This document shows, piece by piece, positions 15,418 through 24,091 of a DNA stretch of 64,000 nt. The DNA is from Sphingomonas colocasiae (GTDB lineage: Bacteria; Pseudomonadota; Alphaproteobacteria; Sphingomonadales; Sphingomonadaceae): the NCBI RefSeq assembly GCF_019880585.1, contig NZ_JAINVV010000014.1, positions 163,311 to 227,310 of the forward strand. The letters are read 5' to 3'. Position numbers and translations under genes: made by a program. The notes under the pieces are model-generated. The model had not been told where the DNA came from, searched no databases, and saw nothing but the letters and a program-made list of their open reading frames with translations. Numbering within the stretch: position 1 is the stretch's first letter; each line of letters starts with the position of its first letter.

Positions 15418-18400
15418 GTGCCGAGTGCCGACCTACCTTCGCCGATGTGTTCGGCCGCTCTGCGATACGCGCGGCATGGCTGGCCGGTTTTCCCGTGTCG
15501 CGAGCGCGACGAAACCGTGCGCCTGGCGAACGGCAACGAGCGGACATACAAGGCGAAATCGCCCTATACCGGCGCGGGCTTCAAGGATGCGACCACCGAC
15601 GAAGCGCGGATCCGCGAATGGTGGCGGCGACACCCCAATGCGCTGATCGGGCTGGCGACGGGTCGCAACGGCTGTTTCGTGCTCGACTTCGATCCTCGCC
15701 ACGATGCGGTGACGGGCGAAGTCTTCACGCTGGAGCAGCTGAAAGCGGACCTGGAAGAGCAGATGGGCTGCGCGCTGCCGCCCTCGCTGACGGCGATAAC
15801 GCAGAGCGAGGGCGTGCATGTGTATCTGCGCCAGCCGGACGGGGAGCCGATCCGGAATCGCGGGAACCTGCCCCGGCATGTCGATGTGCGCGGAGAGGGC
15901 GGCTATGTGATCGCGCCGCCCAGCGTGACCTATCATGACGACGGCACCGAAAAGGGGCGGTATCGCTGGTATCGCGGGAAGCTGGGCGATGAAGCCGTCG
16001 ACGCGCCGGCGGCGCTGATCGAGATATTGCGATCGACCGCGAAACGGGCGCGGGCGGCGGCGCCGGCGGAAACCGATGCGGCCGAACCGTCAACGCGATC
16101 GGCGCCACCTGTAAACCGCAGCGATGATCCCGCCGATGTGGTGCGCCGGCGCTATGCCCTGCGCGCGCTGGAAGACGAGTGCGCGGAGCTGGAGAAGACG
16201 CCGGAGGGCGGCGGCCGCCATGGCGGGCGGAATCGCGGCATCTATTTCGCGGCGCTGAAACTGGGCGGCTTTGTCGCCGGCGGGTGGCTGAGCGAAAGCG
16301 TGGTGCGCGCGGCGCTTCGCGACGTCATCCGCAACATGCCGAACAACCAGGATCCGGACGGCGCCGAACAGACGATGGAGAACGGGCTGCGCGACGGCAT
16401 GCAGAACGCGCACGATCTGTCCGACGTCGGCACGCGTGCTGGCGCGCGCCCAAGCTCTGCCCAAGCGAACGGGAGTTCGCGGGCCGGGAGGCCCGCGGCC
16501 GCTTCGTCATCCGCCCCCGGCCTTCCTGACCGATCCTCCCCCCCGCCCCCGGATGACGACGGGAGGAATGGGCAAAGCTCCCATGCGGGAGGGAATGGCG
16601 GCGATGGGAGCGAATTGGGGTGCGGGCCGGGCAAGGATGGGGGCTGGGGCGACGATCTGACGTTGCGCTGCGCGTTCATGCCCCAGACGGACCTGGGCAA
16701 TCTGGAGCGCTTCCTTGCCCGCTATGGCGCCAACTTCCTGTTCGTGGAGGCCTGGGGCTGGCTGGCGTGGGACGGGCAGCGCTGGAACCGGGACATGGCG
16801 GTGCCGATGATCGGCCGTGCGGTGCAGGAAACCATGCGGCTGGTGCAGGACGAAGCGGATCTGGTGCGGGCCAGCGGTGTGCCGTTTCCGCCCAAGGATG
16901 GCGATGTCGAGCTGAACGACGACGATGATGATGGCGAGCCGCATCCGGACGATAATGTCGACGAACGCGACCCGCACTTCATCCGCGAATTCCGAAAGCA
17001 GCGCCGGAAGCTGAAATCGCACATGTGGTATCGCCAGCGGCTGCTCGCCCGCGAAACCGGCGGCGAGGGGCCGCGCCACAACGCGATCGTCCAGGTGAAG
17101 AGCAACGGCGATATCGTGCTGCTCTCCGACAAGGTCGCGGCCTGGGGACGCGCTTCGGAAAGCGCAGGGCATATCAGCTGCATCCCGACAATGGCGCAGT
17201 CGCGGCTATCCGCCCGAACGGAAGATTTCGACGTGGATCCGCTGGCGCTCAACGTGCAGAATGGCACTCTGCAATTCTTCCGGCCCGTCGATGGTGCGGC
17301 GGCGCATGTGGAATTGCGTGCGCATCAGCGAAAGGATCGAATCACCAAGATCGCGCGGGCGAGCTTCGATCCGGCGGCGATCTCCAAGGTGTTCGACACC
17401 TTCCTGGAGCGCGTGCAGCCCGGTGCGGACATGCGCACCTTTCTGGATTGCTGGGCGGGATACAATGCCATCGGCCTGGCCGATGCGCAGCGGATGGCGA
17501 TCTTCTATGGTGAAGGGTCCAATGGCAAGGGCGTCTGGGTCCAGACGATCGCCTGGTTGCTGGGCGACTATGCCTGGGCAACGGGCATCGAGACATTCAT
17601 GGGCGGTGGCCCCAAGCGTACTGGCGGCGGTCCGACGACGGACCTTGCCGCGCTTGCTGGACGCCGCATGGTCTATGCCAACGAGCCTGATGACAGTTCG
17701 AAGTTCTCGGACGGCTTGTTGAAGGCGCTGACGTCGGACGAACCGATCGGCGGTGTCCGTGAGTTGAACCGTCCGCCGTTCGAATTGCTGGTCACCTGGG
17801 CCAATACGATCATGGCGAATACGCTGCCCCGGATCGGCACCGATTGGGGAACCAGGCGGCGCGCGCAAGTCGTCCCGTGGGATGTCATCATTCCAAAGGA
17901 AGAACGCGACATTCAGCTTAAGAACAAGATCAAGGCTGAGATGTCAGGCGTGCTCAATCGCGTGGTCGCCGGCGCGTTGGCCTATCTGACCGACGGGCTG
18001 CCCATGCCAGACGCCATGGTCGAGGCCACCCAGCAGTACCACGAGGAAAACGACATGCTGGGCATGTTCCTCGATCTGTGCATCGCGCGATCGCCTGGCG
18101 ACAAGCTGGGCGCGACGGCGCTGCATCGGCTGTTCGAAGCGTGGCAGACCTGGGCGCAGCAGCTGCCGGCGTCCGGCAAGGCGTGGTCGGCCAAATACCT
18201 GAACGCCCAGATGCAAAAGAAGGGCTTCAAGATCAACAAGGCCAGCACGATGCAATGGCATGATATCGTGCCGCGCTTCGTGGAAACGGACTTCACCGAT
18301 CATGACGGGAAGCCGCAGGCGCGCGAGCTGCCCGCACCGAAGCATCCGGACAAGCCCAGCGCTGGCCTGCCGCCTGGGGCCGCTCCGCCGCCGCAATTCG

Positions 18401-18453
18401 ATCCCCCGGCCCCTGATACCGGGCGATATAGCGATGATGATTTGCCGCCATGA
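15418..18453 (+). CDS. Primase-polymerase fused to D5-type helicase
   Basis: About 1011 residues; the phage replication enzyme. The N-terminal 200 residues are an archaeo-eukaryotic-type primase-polymerase domain: LDFDPRHD gives the metal-binding acidic pair, GVHVYLRQP and GEGGYVIAPPS follow. A disordered Gly/Pro/Asp linker (nt about 16440-16650) and an acidic run of consecutive Asp precede the D5/P4-type helicase, with Walker A GEGSNGKGV at nt 17509-17535 and RMVYANEPDD as the B region. It would unwind and prime phage DNA. The start is uncertain: GTG 15418 has a G-run 11 bases upstream; TTG 15409 and ATG 15445 are in frame. Confidence 0.9.
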   Translation: MPSADLPSPMCSAALRYARHGWPVFPCRERDETVRLANGNERTYKAKSPYTGAGFKDATTDEARIREWWRRHPNALIGLATGRNGCFVLDFDPRHDAVTGEVFTLEQLKADLEEQMGCALPPSLTAITQSEGVHVYLRQPDGEPIRNRGNLPRHVDVRGEGGYVIAPPSVTYHDDGTEKGRYRWYRGKLGDEAVDAPAALIEILRSTAKRARAAAPAETDAAEPSTRSAPPVNRSDDPADVVRRRYALRALEDECAELEKTPEGGGRHGGRNRGIYFAALKLGGFVAGGWLSESVVRAALRDVIRNMPNNQDPDGAEQTMENGLRDGMQNAHDLSDVGTRAGARPSSAQANGSSRAGRPAAASSSAPGLPDRSSPPPPDDDGRNGQSSHAGGNGGDGSELGCGPGKDGGWGDDLTLRCAFMPQTDLGNLERFLARYGANFLFVEAWGWLAWDGQRWNRDMAVPMIGRAVQETMRLVQDEADLVRASGVPFPPKDGDVELNDDDDDGEPHPDDNVDERDPHFIREFRKQRRKLKSHMWYRQRLLARETGGEGPRHNAIVQVKSNGDIVLLSDKVAAWGRASESAGHISCIPTMAQSRLSARTEDFDVDPLALNVQNGTLQFFRPVDGAAAHVELRAHQRKDRITKIARASFDPAAISKVFDTFLERVQPGADMRTFLDCWAGYNAIGLADAQRMAIFYGEGSNGKGVWVQTIAWLLGDYAWATGIETFMGGGPKRTGGGPTTDLAALAGRRMVYANEPDDSSKFSDGLLKALTSDEPIGGVRELNRPPFELLVTWANTIMANTLPRIGTDWGTRRRAQVVPWDVIIPKEERDIQLKNKIKAEMSGVLNRVVAGALAYLTDGLPMPDAMVEATQQYHEENDMLGMFLDLCIARSPGDKLGATALHRLFEAWQTWAQQLPASGKAWSAKYLNAQMQKKGFKINKASTMQWHDIVPRFVETDFTDHDGKPQARELPAPKHPDKPSAGLPPGAAPPPQFDPPAPDTGRYSDDDLPP

Positions 18454-18675
18454 TCCTCCCTTCCTCCCTCGCGCTGGCCGAATGAGGGAGGATAGAACGC
18501 CACGGGAAGCGCCGATTTCTGCCGTTTAGGGAGGATGGGAGCTTGCGGGAGGCGATTTCCGGCCCCTTGCGTCACATGCGCAGGCGCAGGCGCGCGCACA
18601 AGACTTATTGCGGATATGCTCCCATGCTCCCTAAGACTGATCATCCTACTGAAAACATTGATAATGATCCTCCCT
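18453..18675 (+). repeat. Four copies of a 9-bp site before the DUF6362 gene
   Basis: ATCCTCCCT at 18453-18461 and 18667-18675, and its reverse complement at 18485-18493 and 18528-18536. The outer two face one way and the inner two the other. The first overlaps the primase stop codon. This 257-base stretch without a gene holds them and little else. They could be binding sites for a regulator or form alternative hairpins; partial copies continue into the ribosome binding site of the next gene. Confidence 0.65.
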
Positions 18676-18710
18676 TTGATCCTCGCAAGGCTCGGGAGGA
18701 AGGGAGGTTC

Positions 18711-19157
18711 ATGTCCTTGGAGGATGTGCAGGGTCGTTTGATCGAGGCTGTCCAGTGCACCTGGCGCATGCCCGACCGTGAGCGCGAATGGCACGCCGTC
18801 AAGGCGAGCTGGCCGGACTATCGCCACCATACCGGCTTTGGCGATCACGATGCGTTCGGGCCGCCCAATGCTGCCGCCATGCCCGTCCAGCCGAAGCTGA
18901 CGCGGAAAGAGATGGCGGAGATGGAAGAGGCGTTCGCTTGGTTGATGGCGGCATCGGAGGATGATCGCCGGCTGATCGCCCTTGCCATTCGCGCGCTCGC
19001 CAAGGGCCATGAACGGGTGCCGTGGATGAAGCTGCGGCGCGCGATGGGCGTGAAGCGCGGCGCCGATGGGCTCCGGATGCGATATAGCCGCGCTATGCTC
19101 AAGGTGTGCGAGCGTGCGAACCGCCGTTTTGGGCGGAATAGCGTGTCAAGGGGGTAG
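18711..19157 (+). CDS. DUF6362-like phage protein, possible late regulator
   Basis: 148 residues from ATG 18711, chosen for the G/A-rich run GGGAGGAAGGGAGG directly upstream; ATG 18624 is in frame but has no such site. The C-terminal half (LTRKEMAEMEEAFAWL, LAIRALAKGHERVPW) resembles DUF6362, often found just before phage packaging genes. A helix pair with KLRRAMGVKRGADG suggests DNA binding. Its place at the early/late border fits a role in switching on late genes, but this is inferred. Confidence 0.65.
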   Translation: MSLEDVQGRLIEAVQCTWRMPDREREWHAVKASWPDYRHHTGFGDHDAFGPPNAAAMPVQPKLTRKEMAEMEEAFAWLMAASEDDRRLIALAIRALAKGHERVPWMKLRRAMGVKRGADGLRMRYSRAMLKVCERANRRFGRNSVSRG

Positions 19158-19158
19158 C

Positions 19159-19178
19159 ATTTGCATAAATTTGCAAAT
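19159..19178 (+). promoter_or_regulatory. AT-rich direct repeat and palindrome at the early/late border
   Basis: ATTTGCA occurs at 19159-19165 and 19169-19175, one helical turn apart, and the second lies in the palindrome ATTTGCAAAT (19169-19178). An AT island in GC-rich DNA between DUF6362 and the packaging genes is a candidate late control site. Confidence 0.4.
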
Positions 19179-19270
19179 CCTTGCCTGTTCGTATCTCGGC
19201 CGATTTGAGCCTATTTAGGGATACGCTTGGGCAGGCCTTGTGACTGACCGGGTGTTCCTCTCCCAACTTC

Positions 19271-19309
19271 CGCGCCCCGCTCGGCTCCGGCCCGGCGGGG
19301 CGCGGCGTT
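19271..19309 (+). terminator. Hairpin upstream of the packaging genes
   Basis: A perfect 10-bp stem, CGCGCCCCGC (19271-19280) with 19295-19304, loop of 14, followed by GCGTTTT. It may end the early transcript. The packaging cos site of HNH/terminase phages often lies in this same gap, so the hairpin could instead belong to it. Confidence 0.5.
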
Positions 19310-19322
19310 TTCGGGGCATGTG

Positions 19323-19631
19323 ATGGGGCGATTGACCAGCCTTGGCGGACGTGTCGGCGGCTTGCCGTCGCGAGTGCGCCCAGCGCCGAAGATCGCCGAT
19401 CAGTTCTACAGCTCGCCGGAGTGGCGCGCGTTGGTCCGCCAGATCAAGCGGCAACGCGGCGCCTTCTGCGAGCGGTGCGGCTCGACCAAGGGGTTGATCG
19501 CGGATCATATCGTCGAGCGTCGCGATGGTGGCGCGGATCTCGATCCGTCGAACATCGAGCTGCTGTGCGCCGCGCATCACGCGAAGAAAACGGCGGAAGC
19601 TCGGCGGCGACGCGCGCTCGGTCGGGTCTGA
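19323..19631 (+). CDS. HNH endonuclease of the packaging module
   Basis: 102 residues. CERCG, then ADHIVERRDGG (the catalytic histidine pair region), and NIELLCAAHHAKKT form the HNH beta-beta-alpha metal fold. HNH nucleases next to terminase genes are known to help cut concatemers in cos-type phages such as HK97. It precedes the terminase small subunit by 75 bases. Confidence 0.88.
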   Translation: MGRLTSLGGRVGGLPSRVRPAPKIADQFYSSPEWRALVRQIKRQRGAFCERCGSTKGLIADHIVERRDGGADLDPSNIELLCAAHHAKKTAEARRRRALGRV

Positions 19632-19705
19632 CCGGGGGGAGGGTCAAAACTTCGGAGAGGCGCGCGGACCTGTACCGCGTCCGATCCCACGGAGAGATTT
19701 TTTTC

Positions 19706-20209
19706 ATGGCCGACTGGGATTTTGACCTGCTGGGGGATCCGATCCCTGAGGGTCTGGGTCGGCGCGGTCGGCCGCCGCACATCGCGACCGATCAAAATCG
19801 CAGCAAAGTCATGCTGTTATTGGCGCAGGGCTGGCCGAACTGGCGCATAGCTCGCGCGATGGGCATCACGGACAAGACACTGGCGAAGTATTATTTCCGG
19901 CAGCTCGCGGTTCGCGACGGGGCGCTGGACAAGGTGAAGGCCGGGCACCTGGCGCTGCTTTGGGAGCAAGCCAAGGCCGGCAATGTCTCCGCGCTGAAGG
20001 AGATCGGCAAGACGATCGATCGGCTGGACGCGGCGATGTTCGGCGCCGCAGGCAGCGACCAGGCCGACGACAGCGAAGACGAGGCCGATCAGGACGTCGC
20101 GCTTCGGGCGTCGCGGATGGGGAAGAAGGCGATGGCGGCGGAAGCTGCTAAGACGGCCGGGCAGGACAGCGACTGGGGTGACGATCTGCTGCCGGGCACC
20201 AGACACTAA
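19706..20209 (+). CDS. Terminase small subunit
   Basis: 167 residues. A helix-turn-helix at about 35-60 (LLAQGWPNWRIARAMGITDK) should recognise the packaging site. A helical middle oligomerises and an acidic linker (DDSEDEADQD) leads to the C-terminus that contacts the large subunit. GGAGAG lies 9 bases before ATG 19706; the longer in-frame reading crosses the HNH gene. Confidence 0.85.
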   Translation: MADWDFDLLGDPIPEGLGRRGRPPHIATDQNRSKVMLLLAQGWPNWRIARAMGITDKTLAKYYFRQLAVRDGALDKVKAGHLALLWEQAKAGNVSALKEIGKTIDRLDAAMFGAAGSDQADDSEDEADQDVALRASRMGKKAMAAEAAKTAGQDSDWGDDLLPGTRH

Positions 20210-20212
20210 GTC

Positions 20213-21886
20213 ATGAACCCCTGGTCGACCGCGTGCCTAGACTGGGAACAGCGGCTCACGGAGGGCACCTCGCTGGTGCCGACGCTACCGTTGTTCAAGG
20301 AAGAGGCGGCGCGGGCGCTCCGCGTCTTCAAGCGGTTGCGGATCCCCGACGTGATCGGGAAGCCACGGATGGCCGATGCGTGCGGCCCATGGTTCTTCCC
20401 GATCGTGGAAGCCTTGCTCGGATCATACGATCCGGAAACGAACCGGCGGATGATTCAGGAGCTGTTCCTGCTCATCCCCAAGGGCAATTCGAAGTCGAGT
20501 ACCGGTGGCGCGCTGATGCTCACCGCGACGATCGTCAATCGGCGACCGGAAGCGGAGTTCAACATCATCGCACCAACCATCCAGGTTGCGAACATCGCCT
20601 TCAAACAGGCGATGAACACGATCCTTTCGGATCCGGAACTGGAGAAGCTGTTCCAGATCCAGCGTCATGTCCGGACGATCACGCACCGGACGCTAGGGAC
20701 GCAGCTGCAAATCAAAGCAGCTGACACCGATGTGGTTACGGGCGGGAAGCCAGTCGGCACGCTGATCGACGAAACGCACGTGTTCGCCAAGAAGGCGAAC
20801 GCGGCCGATATCTTCGTCGAACTCCGCGGTGCCCTGGCGAAGCGTCCGGACGGTTTCCTGATCCAGACGACGACGCAATCGAAGGATCCGCCGTCCGGAG
20901 TGTTCAAGACCGAGCTGGCGAACGCCCGCGACGTCCGCGACGGCAAGATCGATCTGCCGCTGCTGCCTATCCTCTACGAGTTCCCCGAAAAGGTGCTTGA
21001 GGGGCATCTCTGGAAGGAACGGCGCTACTGGCCCATGGTCAATCCGAACCTTGGCCGGTCGGTTGACGAACCCTTCCTAGAGCGCGAGCTGCGCAAGGCC
21101 GAACGTGACGGCGCGGAACAGCTCTTGCTCATAGCGTCGCAGCACTTCAACGTCGAGATCGGGCTCCGGCTGCGATCCGACGGTTGGAGAGGCGCCGATT
21201 ATTGGGAGGGTGCCGCTGATAGGGAGCTTAGCCTCGATCAGCTGCTGGCGCGCTGTGAAGTGGTGGTGGCGGGCGTCGACGGCGGGGGGTTAGATGACCT
21301 GTTCGCGCTGTGCATCGCTGGTCGCGAACGCGATACGAACAAGTGGCTCTATTGGGTGCGCGCCTGGGTGCAGCCGGAAGTCATCGGCCTGCGCCCTGAA
21401 ATCGCCGAACTGCTGCGCGACTTTGTGGATGACGGTGACCTGATCGAGTGCAAGCACGTCGAGCAGGATATCGAGGAAATCGCCGCGATCATCGAACGGG
21501 TGAACGACATGGGTCTGTTCCCCGATAAGGCGGCGATCGGGCTCGACCCGCAGGGCGTCGGCGTATTGGTCGATGCGCTCGATGGGATCGGCATCACCGA
21601 GGAACAGCGCGTCGCGATCGGGCAGGGTTATCGCCTGTCGTCGGCAGTGTGGTCACTTGAACGGAAGTTGAAAGACAAAGTGGCGGTCCATGGTGGGCAG
21701 CCGCTGGCGGCCTGGTGCGTCGGGAACGCGAAGGCAGAGCAAAGGGGTAACGCTGTGGTCATCGACAAGCAGGTTGCCGGAAAGGCGAAAATCGATCCGC
21801 TGATCGCGATCTTCAACGCCACGAAGCTGCTGGAGCGCAACCCTGAAGCCGCCGGCATTATCGACGGCGAGTTGATGATCCTCTGA
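20213..21886 (+). CDS. Terminase large subunit
   Basis: 557 residues. The packaging ATPase has Walker A PKGNSKSS (89-96), and LIDETHVF (184-191) gives Walker B plus the catalytic glutamate. The C-terminal RNase H-like nuclease shows AGVDGGGLDDLFAL and GLDPQGVGV, which hold metal-binding aspartates. Length and order match HK97-type Terminase_1. It drives DNA into the procapsid with the preceding small subunit. Confidence 0.95.
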   Translation: MNPWSTACLDWEQRLTEGTSLVPTLPLFKEEAARALRVFKRLRIPDVIGKPRMADACGPWFFPIVEALLGSYDPETNRRMIQELFLLIPKGNSKSSTGGALMLTATIVNRRPEAEFNIIAPTIQVANIAFKQAMNTILSDPELEKLFQIQRHVRTITHRTLGTQLQIKAADTDVVTGGKPVGTLIDETHVFAKKANAADIFVELRGALAKRPDGFLIQTTTQSKDPPSGVFKTELANARDVRDGKIDLPLLPILYEFPEKVLEGHLWKERRYWPMVNPNLGRSVDEPFLERELRKAERDGAEQLLLIASQHFNVEIGLRLRSDGWRGADYWEGAADRELSLDQLLARCEVVVAGVDGGGLDDLFALCIAGRERDTNKWLYWVRAWVQPEVIGLRPEIAELLRDFVDDGDLIECKHVEQDIEEIAAIIERVNDMGLFPDKAAIGLDPQGVGVLVDALDGIGITEEQRVAIGQGYRLSSAVWSLERKLKDKVAVHGGQPLAAWCVGNAKAEQRGNAVVIDKQVAGKAKIDPLIAIFNATKLLERNPEAAGIIDGELMIL

Positions 21887-21887
21887 T

Positions 21888-23198
21888 ATGCCGGGCAGCG
21901 TCATGACAGCAGAGCAGTACCGCCGGAACGGTATCAGCTCGACAGGCAGCGCGCCCTCTGTTTCGACCGGCTATACGCCCATGGCTTCGGTGCCTGATGG
22001 CGGTATCCTGATCTCTTCGTCATCGGAACTGGAAGAAGCGCTTCGCACCGGTAGCACGACGGCTTCGGGCGAAGTCGTGAACGCCGAAACGGCGATGCGG
22101 GTCGCGACGGTATTCGGGTGTGTGCGGATCCGCAGCAGCGCGGTCGCGACGACGCCGATCAAGTTGATGCGCCGCGTCGATGCGCGGACGCGCGAAGATG
22201 CGGACGATCTGGAGCTTTGGTCGGTGCTGACCCGGCGGCCGAACAAGTGGCAGAAACCCGCCGTGTTTAAGCGGATGATGCAGGCGCATGTCTTGCTGCG
22301 CGGTAACGCCTATGCGGCGATCGTCCGGGGCGCACTCGGCGGGGTGCAGGCGCTGATCCCGCTCCATCCCGATCGGGTGGACGTGAAACAGCGCGAAGAT
22401 CTGTCGCTGGAATATACCTGGACCCGGAAGGACGGGCGCCAGGTCAAGTTCGACCAGCGCGATGTCTTGCACCTGCTCAACCTGACGCTGGATGGCGTTC
22501 GGGGTGTTACGCCGCTGGCCTATGCCCGAGAGACGATCGGCCAGGCGATCGCCATGGAGCGGCATGGCTCCAACGTGTTCAAGAACGGCGCGCAGGTCAG
22601 CGGCGCGCTGACCACAACGCAGAAATTGAGCCCCGAAGCGCGCGACAGGCTTCAGGAATCGGCCGATCGCTATCGCAGCGGCGGCGAGAATGCGGGGCGT
22701 ATCATCGTGCTGGAGCAAGGGCTCGATTACAAGGCGATTGCGCTCAACCAGGAAGACGCGGAGTGGATCGAGAGCAAGAAGCTGTCGCGCTCCGAAATCT
22801 GCATGTTCTTCGGCGTGCCGCCGTCGATGATCGGGGACAATAGCGGATCGGACTCTAATTGGGGCACCGGGCTGGAGCAAAAGGCCACCGCGTTCCGGAT
22901 CTACTGCCTCGAAGACGATTACGTCATGTGGGAGGAGGCGCTGACCGCCGACTGCGTCGACGATCTGAAGGTCTATGCCCGATTTAACCGCAATGCCGTA
23001 GCGCGAGCGGACATGAAGACGCGCTGGGCAAGCTATATCGCGGCACTGCAATGGGGCGTCTACAGCCCCAACGAAGTTCGCGCGCTGGAGGATGAAAACC
23101 CCCGCGAGGGCGGCGACATTTACTATCCGCCGCCGAACACCGCCGGAAAGACCGGCCTTGACGACAATGACGACGAAAAGGAACCGAAAGATGCGTAA
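21888..23198 (+). CDS. Phage portal protein, HK97 family
   Basis: 436 residues. Typical blocks are VATVFGCVRIRSSAVA, YAAIVRG, VTPLAYARETIGQAIAMERHG and IESKKLSRSEICMFFGVPP. It forms the dodecameric ring through which DNA enters and leaves the head. ATG 21888 follows the TerL stop directly; ATG 21903 is an alternative. The last 8 bases overlap the protease gene. Confidence 0.94.
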   Translation: MPGSVMTAEQYRRNGISSTGSAPSVSTGYTPMASVPDGGILISSSSELEEALRTGSTTASGEVVNAETAMRVATVFGCVRIRSSAVATTPIKLMRRVDARTREDADDLELWSVLTRRPNKWQKPAVFKRMMQAHVLLRGNAYAAIVRGALGGVQALIPLHPDRVDVKQREDLSLEYTWTRKDGRQVKFDQRDVLHLLNLTLDGVRGVTPLAYARETIGQAIAMERHGSNVFKNGAQVSGALTTTQKLSPEARDRLQESADRYRSGGENAGRIIVLEQGLDYKAIALNQEDAEWIESKKLSRSEICMFFGVPPSMIGDNSGSDSNWGTGLEQKATAFRIYCLEDDYVMWEEALTADCVDDLKVYARFNRNAVARADMKTRWASYIAALQWGVYSPNEVRALEDENPREGGDIYYPPPNTAGKTGLDDNDDEKEPKDA

Positions 23199-24075
23199 TC
23201 ATGCCCGCGTCTACGCGATGGCGCGCCCGGCCGCGTTGCCGGTTCCCGGCGACCGCCGCGTTTCCGCTTTCACGAAGCCCGATGTCTTCCAGCGCTGGGG
23301 CGAGGACGCCGCCGGCGTCCGGCCGCATGCCGTCGCCCAAGGTGACAATGTCATCACCATGTTCGACGTGATCGGCGAGGATTGGTGGACGGGCGGCGGC
23401 ATCACCGCGAAAAAGGTTTCCGCCCAGCTGCGCGCGATCGGCGATCGTCCGGTCGAGATCCAGATCAATTCCGCCGGCGGCGACATGTTCGAAGGGATCG
23501 CGATCTACAACGTGCTGCGCGAGCATCCGCAGGATATCACGGTGAAGGTGATGGGCATGGCGGCGTCGGCCGCGTCGATCATCGCCATGGCCGGCGACAC
23601 GATCGAGATCGGCGCGGCCAGCTTCATCATGATCCATAATTGCTGGGTGCTCGCAATCGGCAATCGGCACGACATGGCGGAAACCGCCGAATGGCTGACG
23701 CCGTTCGACCAGGCCATGGTGGACGTGTATTCCGCCCGCACCGGCGCCGACGCGAAAGAGGTAGCGCGCTGGATGGACGCGGAAACGTGGATGTCCGGAT
23801 CCACCGCGATCGAGCGCGGCTTCGCCGATGCGATGCTGGCTGCCGATCAGGTCACGACCGACGACGCGGCGAAATCGAAGGATCGCGAAGTCAACGAGCT
23901 GCGCGCTCTAGAGCTGACGCTGGTCGCGGCCGGCCGCAGCCGCACCGAAGCGCGCGCGACCATCAACAAGATCAAGGGCACGCCCGGCGCTGCTCACGAT
24001 GCCGGCACGCCTGGCGCTGCCGATCCGGGTCTGACCAGCGCCCTCGCTGGTCTGCTCGCCACCCTGAAAAGCTAA
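23191..24075 (+). CDS. Head maturation protease, ClpP-like
   Basis: 294 residues. A ClpP-fold serine protease with INSAGGDMFEGIAIYN (about 92-107), nucleophile S126 in GMAASAAS and H149 in IMIHN. It trims the capsid scaffold domain during maturation. The C-terminal 60 residues are a flexible Ala/Gly-rich tail. The start MRNHARVYAM is set by AAGGA ahead of ATG 23191. Confidence 0.93.
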   Translation: MRNHARVYAMARPAALPVPGDRRVSAFTKPDVFQRWGEDAAGVRPHAVAQGDNVITMFDVIGEDWWTGGGITAKKVSAQLRAIGDRPVEIQINSAGGDMFEGIAIYNVLREHPQDITVKVMGMAASAASIIAMAGDTIEIGAASFIMIHNCWVLAIGNRHDMAETAEWLTPFDQAMVDVYSARTGADAKEVARWMDAETWMSGSTAIERGFADAMLAADQVTTDDAAKSKDREVNELRALELTLVAAGRSRTEARATINKIKGTPGAAHDAGTPGAADPGLTSALAGLLATLKS

Positions 24076-24091
24076 AGCCAAGGAGCTTAAC

